Below are positions 13,724 through 20,965 of a stretch of DNA of 32,487 bases, one piece after another. The DNA is taken from positions 1 through 32,487 of the IMG/VR virus record IMGVR_UViG_3300021197_001013, one strand, 5' to 3'. Origin of the DNA: a virus. The notes below the pieces were generated by a model. That model saw nothing but the letters and a program-made list of their open reading frames with translations. It was not told the DNA's origin and made no database searches. The stretch's first letter is position 1. Each line of letters starts with the position of its first letter. Both the position numbers and the translations under genes were made by a program.

Positions 13724-13993
13724 ATGCCGTACAAAAATCCGAAAGATAGAAAGAAACAAGTTAACAAACCGAAAGGGAGTAAAGAATTTGAAGCGCGAAT
13801 GGAGCGACAACGTGCTAGAAGAAAGCTAGATAAAGAAGGAGTAGATAAGAATAAAAACGGGAAGGCTGACAAGAGAGAAGGTAAAGATGTTAGTCATAAG
13901 AAAGCTTTAAGCAAAGGCGGTAGCAATAAAGACGGTATAAAGATAGAAAGCCGTAGTAAAAACCGTTCCAGAAACTATAAGAAAAAGAAGTAG
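13724..13993 (+). CDS. Small basic HNH-like protein, 89 aa
   Basis: About two thirds of residues are charged, mostly Lys and Arg. The C-terminal part GKDVSHKKALSKGGSN followed by SRSKNRSRNYKKKK resembles small marine-phage proteins of the pattern DVDHKKPLSKGGSN...SRSKNRS, which look like minimal HNH nucleases. Here the first position is Ser rather than Asp before His, and few other catalytic residues can be placed, so it may be only DNA or RNA binding. A calcium-loop-like DKNKNGKAD is present around residues 46-54. It sits between two nucleic acid enzymes with two-base gaps on each side. Confidence 0.6.
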   Translation: MPYKNPKDRKKQVNKPKGSKEFEARMERQRARRKLDKEGVDKNKNGKADKREGKDVSHKKALSKGGSNKDGIKIESRSKNRSRNYKKKK

Positions 13994-13995
13994 AT

Positions 13996-15537
13996 ATGCA
14001 AATAGTAGATAACAGAGGCTTGCTTCTGCGGGTTCGTAATCCCGGCAAAATAACAACCGCTATCCCATCCAGTAAACAAGTTAGCAACACTGATGTGCTT
14101 GTTAAGTGGGGTGTAGATGAAGCGAGAGTACTAAAGAACTTAAACGTAAAAGACGTACCCTCCCCTATTTTGGGGCAGTACAAGTGGTCTGGACGGTACA
14201 AACCGTTTGAGCATCAAAAGACTACAGCTTCTTTTCTTACAATGAACCGCAAAGCGTTTTGTTTTAACGAACAAGGGACTGGCAAGACGGCGAGTGCTAT
14301 CTGGGCTTCTGACTTCTTGATGCAACGAAAGTTAATCAAACGTGTTTTGATAATATGCCCACTCTCTATTATGGACTCCGCTTGGAGAGCAGACCTATTT
14401 AACTTTGCTATGCACCGTACAGTAGACATAGCGCATGGGGCTAAGAAAAAACGCCAAGAGATTATTAATGGCGATGCAGAGTACATGATTATTAATTACG
14501 ATGGGGTAGAGATAGTAAAAGACGACATAGCTAACGGTGGATTTGACCTAATCATCGTAGACGAAGCTACCCATTATAAAAATGCACAATCTAAGCGGTG
14601 GAAAGTACTAGCTAGTATTCTAAAGCCTGACACTTGGCTATGGTTAATGACAGGCACACCTGCTGCACAATCACCCGTTGATGCTTATGGATTAGCTAAA
14701 CTTGTTAATCCTAAGTCAGTCCCTAGATTTTTCGGGGCTTTCCGTGAAATGGTAATGCACAAGATTACCCAGTTTAAATGGGTTCCTAAACCACACGCTA
14801 CAGAAACCGTATTCAATGCGCTCCAACCTGCAATACGTTTCACTAAAGAGCAATGTCTTGATTTACCTGAGATGACTTACGTTAAACGTGAGGTAGAACT
14901 GACCGCACAACAGAAGAAATACTATGACATCTTACGTAAACAGATGATGGCTACTGCGGACGGAGAGCAGATTACAGCGGCTAATGCGGCAGTAAACATG
15001 AACAAACTCTTACAGATTTCATGTGGCGCGGTCTATACGGATAGTGGAGAGACCATTGAGTTTGATATAAAGAACCGATACAAGGTACTCAAAGAAGTTA
15101 TTAACGAGTCTAGTCAGAAAGTCCTGATCTTTGTTCCGTTTAAACATGTCATTGAACTTCTCAAAGATAAGTTGTCTAAAGATGGGATCACTAACGACGT
15201 AATTTCAGGAGGGGTGAGCGCAAACAAAAGGACACAGATATTCAAAGCGTTTCAGACCACCGACTCCCCTCGTGTACTTATTATCCAACCACAAGCGGCA
15301 GCACATGGAGTTACACTAACGGCGGCTAACACTATTGTTTGGTGGGGACCAACGGCTTCTTTAGAAACCTACGCCCAAGCCAACGCACGAGTCCACCGTT
15401 CTGGACAGAAACACCCCTGTACCGTGGTACAACTTCAAGGCCCACCTGTCGAGAAACGAATATATAGCATGTTAGACGAGCGAATCAACGTACATACGAA
15501 AATGATAGATTTATACGAAGATGTACTTGAATTATAG
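13996..15537 (+). CDS. SNF2-type superfamily 2 helicase/translocase, 513 aa
   Basis: Motifs seen: Q-like region FEHQKTTASF, Walker A NEQGTGKTASAIW (about 91-103), DEAT box IIVDEATHYKN (about 186-196), motif III LMTGTPAAQ (about 216-224), and in the second half VLIIQPQAAAHGVTLTAAN, VWWGPTASLETY and ANARVHRSGQ, the typical SNF2 motifs V and VI. Length is that of a bare two-lobe motor without extra domains. Phage members are thought to move on double-stranded DNA during replication or recombination. The start has a modest ribosome binding site (AAGAAG). The gene follows two bases after the basic protein. Confidence 0.93.
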   Translation: MQIVDNRGLLLRVRNPGKITTAIPSSKQVSNTDVLVKWGVDEARVLKNLNVKDVPSPILGQYKWSGRYKPFEHQKTTASFLTMNRKAFCFNEQGTGKTASAIWASDFLMQRKLIKRVLIICPLSIMDSAWRADLFNFAMHRTVDIAHGAKKKRQEIINGDAEYMIINYDGVEIVKDDIANGGFDLIIVDEATHYKNAQSKRWKVLASILKPDTWLWLMTGTPAAQSPVDAYGLAKLVNPKSVPRFFGAFREMVMHKITQFKWVPKPHATETVFNALQPAIRFTKEQCLDLPEMTYVKREVELTAQQKKYYDILRKQMMATADGEQITAANAAVNMNKLLQISCGAVYTDSGETIEFDIKNRYKVLKEVINESSQKVLIFVPFKHVIELLKDKLSKDGITNDVISGGVSANKRTQIFKAFQTTDSPRVLIIQPQAAAHGVTLTAANTIVWWGPTASLETYAQANARVHRSGQKHPCTVVQLQGPPVEKRIYSMLDERINVHTKMIDLYEDVLEL

Positions 15538-15555
15538 ATAAAACTACACTATATT
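15527..15555 (+). promoter_or_regulatory. Putative sigma-70 promoter
   Basis: TTGAAT at 15527-15532 and TATATT at 15550-15555 have a 17-bp spacer. The -35 box overlaps the last codons of the helicase gene, and the next gene begins 36 bp after the -10 box. It would start the unit carrying the ssDNA-binding candidate. Confidence 0.4.
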
Positions 15556-15590
15556 ATAAGAAACTTAATAAAAGTAGGGGATACTTAACC

Positions 15591-15995
15591 ATGACAGCTA
15601 CTGTTGTGAGCACACTTGACGATTACGTTACGGCTTATATCAAGCTCCGCGATAAGAAATCTGAATTGGCTGCGGCCTTTGCAGAGAAAGAACAAGAGAT
15701 AAACCGACGACTCGACATCATAAAGGGTCAATTTCTGGAGCATTGTAAGGATAATGGAGTGGAGTCAGTAAAGACTTCTTCTGGAACTTTCTGGCGCTCT
15801 CAGAAAACAAGATTCTGGACAGGTGATTGGGAAGCGTTTAACAACTTCGTGATTAAGCATGAAGCAGTAGACTTGCTTGAGAAACGAATACACCAAGGGA
15901 ACATGAAGCAGTTTCTTGAAGAAAACCCGGAAGCTTTACCGCCCGGACTCAACGCAGATAGTGAATATACCATCACAGTACGGAGGAAGAAATGA
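15591..15995 (+). CDS. Conserved phage protein, coiled-coil start, 134 aa
   Basis: AGGGG lies upstream of the ATG at 15591. Residues 15-55 form a charged helix (KLRDKKSELAAAFAEKEQEINRR) probably coiled-coil; residues 60-100 contain GVESVKTSSGTFWRSQKTRFWTGDW, and the C-terminus reads LLEKRIHQGNMKQF, PPGLNADSEYTITVRRKK. I have seen this C-terminal pattern in many phage genomes near single-stranded-DNA-binding genes, but no function is known to me. It resembles Gp157-type proteins only in layout. The gene overlaps the next by four bases. Confidence 0.75.
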   Translation: MTATVVSTLDDYVTAYIKLRDKKSELAAAFAEKEQEINRRLDIIKGQFLEHCKDNGVESVKTSSGTFWRSQKTRFWTGDWEAFNNFVIKHEAVDLLEKRIHQGNMKQFLEENPEALPPGLNADSEYTITVRRKK

Positions 15996-16240
15996 GTGAT
16001 TTTGATAGTTATGTCCCTGTTGAAGAGGTTGCAGAACACCTTTCTGTAAAGGTAAGCACCATCCGACAATGGGTTAACAAAGGGTTCATACCTAAAACTA
16101 CTTACATAAAAGTAGGGTACACCTACCGATTTAATGTCCCTGCTGTGGTCGAGGCGCTCAAACAAGACAGCCCCGATATGGAGACCGATCAAATAACAGA
16201 GCAGTTAGACCTACCCTTTGAAGAAGGTAAGGATGTATGA
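15992..16240 (+). CDS. Excisionase-like helix-turn-helix protein, 82 aa
   Basis: Residues 8-53 fit a winged helix-turn-helix of the excisionase/MerR-like type (HTH_17): VEEVAEHLSVKVSTIRQWVN, then GFIPKTTYIKVGYTYRFN, VPAVVEAL. The C-terminal 25 residues are acidic. It probably binds DNA as a small regulator. Since no integrase is visible, excision is unproven; controlling the phage operators or the origin are alternatives. Start and stop overlap its neighbours by four bases each, which suggests translational coupling. Confidence 0.8.
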   Translation: MSDFDSYVPVEEVAEHLSVKVSTIRQWVNKGFIPKTTYIKVGYTYRFNVPAVVEALKQDSPDMETDQITEQLDLPFEEGKDV

Positions 16241-17040
16241 CCGATCCTTTTGACAGTTTGCTAGATGAGTTGCAACCTAAAGTTGTTAAACCTGTGGTAG
16301 ATACAAACTTTGTTGAAGAGGTAGAAGAGACAGAAGAAGCTACAAGATTACGTTTGAGTATACGCGACGGCGTATTTCGTGTAGTAGGTGAGGTAGTAGA
16401 AGAGCTAGGTAGCGGACCACTCAAAGTAGTTATAGTAAAAGCCGCTCCGGTATCGCGCATCTATTACGAACAAGAGTATGTAGAAGGTGAAACTAAAACA
16501 CCTACTTGCTGGTCTTCAGATGCGAACTCAGGTGTTTCATCTACAGCAGTTTTAGAAAAACATCGTCAGTCTAATACGTGTTTTAACTGCCCTCAAAACA
16601 TTAAGGGTTCGGGACAGAACGGGAGTAGGGCGTGTAGATTCCAGCAACGCATTGCCGTAATGCTAGCGGACGAAGAAGGGGTTTTACAACCTGACCATGC
16701 GTACCACTTACCGTTACCCGCAACGAGTGTGTTTGGTAAAGATCAGAAGAAGATGGGGCTTCAAACTTATGCGCGTTTGATTGATTCTCAAAGCGCACTG
16801 CTGTCTTCAATTATGACTGAGTTAAGTTTTGATGAAGATAGCTTAACTCCAAAACTATGTTTCAAACCTTTTCGAGTGTTAGAAGAAGCTGAGTTTAAAT
16901 TAGTTAAGCAAATGCAGCATAACCCTCACACTAAAAGTTTAGTAAGTTTTATTCCTAAAGTGTACGAAAACAACGGCCCTAGCGTGGACAGCATGTTCGA
17001 TGTTGTCGAAGGGGAAGGAGTGTATGTGAGAGATTCGTAG
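16237..17040 (+). CDS. Four-cysteine protein, putative zinc ribbon, 267 aa
   Basis: The protein has an acidic N-terminus, then a beta-rich region with SRIYYEQEYVEG, then four cysteines in the pattern TCWSS...NTCFNCPQN...RACRFQQR (about residues 90-133), which could bind zinc. The C-terminal part contains KKMGLQTYARLID. A similar four-Cys layout is known to me from phage proteins adjacent to single-stranded-DNA-binding proteins, so a replication accessory role is plausible. Both this protein and the next contain the phrase FDVVEG near their C-terminal halves (here SMFDVVEGEG; next protein NVFDVVEGF), which may be a shared binding motif. Confidence 0.65.
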   Translation: MTDPFDSLLDELQPKVVKPVVDTNFVEEVEETEEATRLRLSIRDGVFRVVGEVVEELGSGPLKVVIVKAAPVSRIYYEQEYVEGETKTPTCWSSDANSGVSSTAVLEKHRQSNTCFNCPQNIKGSGQNGSRACRFQQRIAVMLADEEGVLQPDHAYHLPLPATSVFGKDQKKMGLQTYARLIDSQSALLSSIMTELSFDEDSLTPKLCFKPFRVLEEAEFKLVKQMQHNPHTKSLVSFIPKVYENNGPSVDSMFDVVEGEGVYVRDS

Positions 17041-17050
17041 TACCAAAACC

Positions 17051-17066
17051 TTAGCTTTTAAGCTAA
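17051..17066 (+). other. Short hairpin between genes
   Basis: TTAGCTT and AAGCTAA form a 7-bp stem with a TT loop. It lies 11 bases after a stop codon. The T tract that follows (ATTTTAATT) is weak, so this may be a weak terminator or mRNA-stabilising hairpin before the ssDNA-binding gene. Confidence 0.35.
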
Positions 17067-17102
17067 TGCAATTTTAATTAACCTTAATGAGAGTGCGATA
17101 AA

Positions 17103-17813
17103 ATGAAGAAAGAAAAAATAGTACATAGGATAGATAACGTAGAAGCCCTTTACCCCAAGATGGATCAGCCCTACGTATTTAACAAAAAAGGTGGTCCGAA
17201 TGGTAAAGGGGGGAGTGATCCTTGTGATGCCCATACTTCAGGTGCAGACTATTCCACTAGTTTTAAGATGACTGGAGCGCAAGCCAAAGAACTTTTAACA
17301 GCTATGCACAAAGCTTATAAGGTTCGGCAAGAAGATGATTGGCCTGAATTTAAAAACCCATTCACTCCAGATACAGAAAACCCTAAACTTTTTGTTGGCA
17401 AGGCGAGGATAGATGCTTCTTGGGAAAGACCTCCAGTGCATATCGATGCTAAAAAGAACGACTTAGGTAAAGGGTTTAAGGTAACAAAAGGTAGCACAAT
17501 CAGTCTGCAAGTAGAGATGCACCCGTGGTACAACGAACGAACTGGGAATGGTGTGGCTTTACGCTTGGAAGCCGTTCAGGTTGTTAAGTTAGCAGAACGT
17601 GCAGTATCGAACGTGTTCGACGTTGTTGAAGGATTTGCTAAAGAAGATGACGATTCTAGTGAAGACGATCTTGAAAGTGTATTCGATGTAGTGACTGAAG
17701 AAGAGGAAGAGGAAGTTGTTGTAGAACCAAAGGTCAAAGTGTCTAAGAAAAAGAAAGACGCGCCTAAAGACGATGTTGATTTAGCATCATTACTAGATGG
17801 GTTCGACGACTAA
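17103..17813 (+). CDS. Probable DUF2815 ssDNA-binding protein, 236 aa
   Basis: The core (residues 5-165) resembles DUF2815: YPKMDQPYVFNKKGGP, FKMTGAQAKELLTAM, KLFVGKARIDASWER, then GFKVTKGSTISLQVEMHPW and GVALRLEAVQVVKLAE. That family is thought to adopt the OB fold of T7 gp2.5. The last 70 residues are very acidic, interrupted by a Lys run (KVKVSKKKKDAPK), and end in LASLLDGFDD, an acidic tail with an aromatic residue like those by which SSB proteins recruit replication partners. The position between helicase and primase-helicase genes fits. It is the likely phage SSB. Confidence 0.7.
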   Translation: MKKEKIVHRIDNVEALYPKMDQPYVFNKKGGPNGKGGSDPCDAHTSGADYSTSFKMTGAQAKELLTAMHKAYKVRQEDDWPEFKNPFTPDTENPKLFVGKARIDASWERPPVHIDAKKNDLGKGFKVTKGSTISLQVEMHPWYNERTGNGVALRLEAVQVVKLAERAVSNVFDVVEGFAKEDDDSSEDDLESVFDVVTEEEEEEVVVEPKVKVSKKKKDAPKDDVDLASLLDGFDD

Positions 17814-17824
17814 AATAAAAACAA

Positions 17825-17842
17825 GGGCATCTTCGGATGCCC
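17825..17842. terminator. Hairpin with TTCG loop; terminator-like
   Basis: GGGCATC and GATGCCC form a 7-bp stem closed by a TTCG tetraloop. On the plus strand no T run follows, but on the minus strand the stem is followed by TTGTTTTTATTTT, so termination is likelier for transcripts coming from the right. It separates the ssDNA-binding gene from the primase-helicase gene. Confidence 0.6.
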
Positions 17843-17868
17843 AAACCTCTTTCAAGTATGGATAGCTT

Positions 17869-20766
17869 ATGGATACCAAACAGTTTCTTGGCGCTGTGTT
17901 GGGTGGTGAAGGGTACTATTGTGTAGCAGGAAAAAAGAACGAAGGGTCAATGAAACAACAGTTTCATGATTCTTTAGACGCTGTTACAGAAGCCGCGAAC
18001 AACTTTGACGGACAAGGGCATGATGTTTATTTTGCATTGTCTTCTTTTGCTGATAAAAATCGTAAGTCTGATAATGCGCGGGACTTAAAGTCTTTGTTTC
18101 TCGATATAGATTGCGGGACGGACAAACCTTACCAAACCCAAAGTGATGCGCTAAAAGCATTAAGAACATTTCGTAAAACATACACTCTACCTAAACCTTT
18201 TATAGTAAATTCAGGGCGCGGTCTGCACGTATACTGGACGCTAGATAGATCTTACTCGCGTGAAGAATGGAAACCTGTGGCATCACAGCTTAAGGCGACA
18301 TGTTTACAGGACGGGTTGGACATTGATCCCGTTGTAACTGATGACGCGGCGCGACTACTACGTATCCCTAACACACGTAATTTTAAAGGCGAACAGCCAT
18401 TACCTGTGGTTGTGGTTCTTGAAGGTGATTTAGAGGTAGAGCTTGCTGCTTTCGCAGGTAAGTTACCTGCTGAGTTGATACCAGTCCCTTCTATCAATAG
18501 CTCTTCTCAAGAAGATCTTGAAGATATGGAACGGGCCAAAGGACTTTCAAAATACAGATACAATTTTAAAAACATTATTACTAGCACACGTAGCGGTACG
18601 GGTTGTGCTCACATAGAACGAGCCATACTTAAACCCGATGAACTAACTTACCCAGAATGGCTACACACACTGTCTATAGCTAAACGGTGCGATACAGATG
18701 GAGTGGAGGAAGGCACAACTCCTGCGGTACATTTAATTTCTAAACGTGCGACGAACTACGATCCAGAAGAAACTAGAAAGATTTCTGAGTCGATTGAGTA
18801 CCCACATACATGCGTCAAGTTTGACGAGGACTATCCCGGTTTATGTAAAGACTGTGGTCATAAGGGTAAGATTAAAAGCCCTATAGCTTTATGTAGCGAA
18901 ATAAAAATAGCGCAAGATAATACAGAAACAATTCAAGTTCCTGTTGTGCCAGAAAACCCAGAAGAAAAAGAAACAGGTGTGGTTGTAGAAAGCCCCACAC
19001 TAAGAGTAAAGACTACAAAAGTAACTGTCCCTGATTACCCTAAACCTTATGAAAGACCTAATGGTGGAGGTGTAGTGCATGTAACTAGTGACGCAGAAGG
19101 TAACAGAGAAGAAGCCTCAGTTTTAGATAACACTTTGTATGTATCTAAACGAATGATTGAAGACGGAAAAGGCCCATCTTATGAGATAAGGCATCTTTCT
19201 CCTCACGAGGGGGAACGTTCTTTTTTAGCAACTCAGACTGACTTAACTAGTGTAGAAAGCTTTCGTAACGTAATGAACAAAAATGATGTATTAATTGGCT
19301 CTGAAGAGGTAAAAAAAGCTATGTCGTATGTAAAAGCTTGGATGAAAAAACTTATAAACGCTGGCCCTGCAACTTATGTTAAGCCTCAGTTTGGGTGGAC
19401 GGAGCACTGTAAATCTTTTGTATTAGGAAATAAAGAAATATTTGCAGACACTGTTAAAGACAATCCCGCAGGAACACGGACTGCTCAGTATATACCCATG
19501 TTTCAGCAGAAAGGATCGTTAGATGAATGGAAAGAGCTGGCTAAATTTTATGGGCAAAAGGGGTTTGAACAGCATCAATACATGTTTGGTTTGAGTTTTG
19601 GCTCTCCACTCATGGAGTTTATATCAGGCATATCTGGTGCTATCTATAACCTTACAAGTACCGAAACGGGAATAGGTAAGACAACAGGTATGTGGGGTGG
19701 TGCTTCTGTATGGGGTGACCATAAACAGATAGTGCTTATTGGAAAAGATACAGACAATTCAGCTTGGAATCGTGCAGAGATAATGAAAAATTTGCCGCTT
19801 TATATAGATGAGGTATCTAACTTTAAAGCAGAACAAGCAAGCAACTTTTGCTACTCAATCAGTGACGGAATGCAGAGAAACCGTATGAGTAATGAAGGTC
19901 AAAATATGGAACGGTTTAGAGGAGAAGTATGGGCTTTAAGTTGTGGTACTACAGGTAATAGTAGTCTGACACAGGTAGCTTCTACATTTAGAGATAATCC
20001 AAAAGGAGAGGCGGGGCGAGTAGTTAGTGTTACAGCAAAAAAACTACTTAAAGGGGATGAAGATACACTAAGAGCAAACGAGCTTAATGACAAACTAGCA
20101 GCTAACTACGGCTGGGCAGGACCGATATTTATACAGCACGTAATAAAAAATAAAGCTGAAGTAGAACAAGAAGTAAAAGATATACGTACGAAAATGATAA
20201 AAGAATTGAAAAGCGAAGCGCAAGATAGGTTTTGGGTGGCTCAAGGCGTGACGACGTACGTTGGGTGTAAGATCGCTAAGGAAATTGGGCTTATAGATTG
20301 GGATTTAGATAACTTATGGAGGTGGACCATACATACTATATTGGCACAGAAACATGATTTACAGGAGATGGACATGGATATTAATGACGTAGTAGCGCAG
20401 TTCTATATGGATAATGTACGTTCGATATTACGTATTAGTAGTACGACAGATGGGAGAGATCCGGTAATATTAGCTACGTTAGAACCTCAAGACATCCCAA
20501 CCCATAAGTTTATAGGTAGGCACGAGACAGATATAAACAAATTTTATATACGCGTCGGACCTTTTAAGAGATGGTGTAGTGACCATAAATACGATTGGAG
20601 TACTATAAAAAGTCTTATGGTTATACATATGAACGCTAAGAATGTTAAGAAAAACATGGGTAAAGGCACTAAGGCAGCAATAGGTATGACGCATGTATTA
20701 GAATGTACGTTCGCTATTGATTATATTCCTAACCCAGAAGGTTCAGATGAGGCTAAGTCGGAGTGA
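17869..20766 (+). CDS. Primase-helicase (AEP-like plus DUF927-like), 965 aa
   Basis: The N-terminal part looks like an archaeo-eukaryotic primase domain: SLFLDIDCG (residues 75-83) supplies the acidic pair, NSGRGLHVYW (114-123) the His motif, and RLLRIPNTRNFK (162-173) the basic motif common in phage PrimPol-like proteins. A Cys-rich segment follows near 315-345 (CVKFDEDYPGLCKDCGHKG), possibly a zinc finger. The C-terminal half is a P-loop ATPase of DUF927 type with TETGIGKTTG (about 599-608), a Walker B LPLYIDEVSNF (about 643-653) and a sensor region LSCGTTGNSSL. It should prime and unwind DNA at the replication fork. The ribosome binding site is weak. This is the largest plus-strand gene. 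Confidence 0.88.
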   Translation: MDTKQFLGAVLGGEGYYCVAGKKNEGSMKQQFHDSLDAVTEAANNFDGQGHDVYFALSSFADKNRKSDNARDLKSLFLDIDCGTDKPYQTQSDALKALRTFRKTYTLPKPFIVNSGRGLHVYWTLDRSYSREEWKPVASQLKATCLQDGLDIDPVVTDDAARLLRIPNTRNFKGEQPLPVVVVLEGDLEVELAAFAGKLPAELIPVPSINSSSQEDLEDMERAKGLSKYRYNFKNIITSTRSGTGCAHIERAILKPDELTYPEWLHTLSIAKRCDTDGVEEGTTPAVHLISKRATNYDPEETRKISESIEYPHTCVKFDEDYPGLCKDCGHKGKIKSPIALCSEIKIAQDNTETIQVPVVPENPEEKETGVVVESPTLRVKTTKVTVPDYPKPYERPNGGGVVHVTSDAEGNREEASVLDNTLYVSKRMIEDGKGPSYEIRHLSPHEGERSFLATQTDLTSVESFRNVMNKNDVLIGSEEVKKAMSYVKAWMKKLINAGPATYVKPQFGWTEHCKSFVLGNKEIFADTVKDNPAGTRTAQYIPMFQQKGSLDEWKELAKFYGQKGFEQHQYMFGLSFGSPLMEFISGISGAIYNLTSTETGIGKTTGMWGGASVWGDHKQIVLIGKDTDNSAWNRAEIMKNLPLYIDEVSNFKAEQASNFCYSISDGMQRNRMSNEGQNMERFRGEVWALSCGTTGNSSLTQVASTFRDNPKGEAGRVVSVTAKKLLKGDEDTLRANELNDKLAANYGWAGPIFIQHVIKNKAEVEQEVKDIRTKMIKELKSEAQDRFWVAQGVTTYVGCKIAKEIGLIDWDLDNLWRWTIHTILAQKHDLQEMDMDINDVVAQFYMDNVRSILRISSTTDGRDPVILATLEPQDIPTHKFIGRHETDINKFYIRVGPFKRWCSDHKYDWSTIKSLMVIHMNAKNVKKNMGKGTKAAIGMTHVLECTFAIDYIPNPEGSDEAKSE

Positions 20767-20965
20767 TATATCCCCTGATGGGGTAAGAATAATTATAGAT
20801 TGGAGTGGGTTTGTAGTTGGCACTTCTCTATTCATACCATGCGTTAACGCAAAACAAGCTGTAAACGATATAGTCTCGGCTAGCGGTATAGAGAGACGAC
20901 ACTTAACAAAACGAGTTTGTATAGAAAAGGGTAAGTACGGAGTACGTGTTTGGCGAGTTAGTTAA
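20747..20965 (+). CDS. Small basic hypothetical protein, 72 aa
   Basis: The frame is open from 20717, but the ATG at 20747 with AGAAGG about six bases upstream is preferred; it overlaps the primase-helicase gene by 20 bases. The product looks like a small alpha-beta domain (RIIIDWSGFVVGTSLFIP then a basic helix and VCIEKGKYGVRVWRVS). Its stop codon overlaps the stop of the giant gene on the other strand by three bases. Function unknown. Confidence 0.6.
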   Translation: MRLSRSDISPDGVRIIIDWSGFVVGTSLFIPCVNAKQAVNDIVSASGIERRHLTKRVCIEKGKYGVRVWRVS

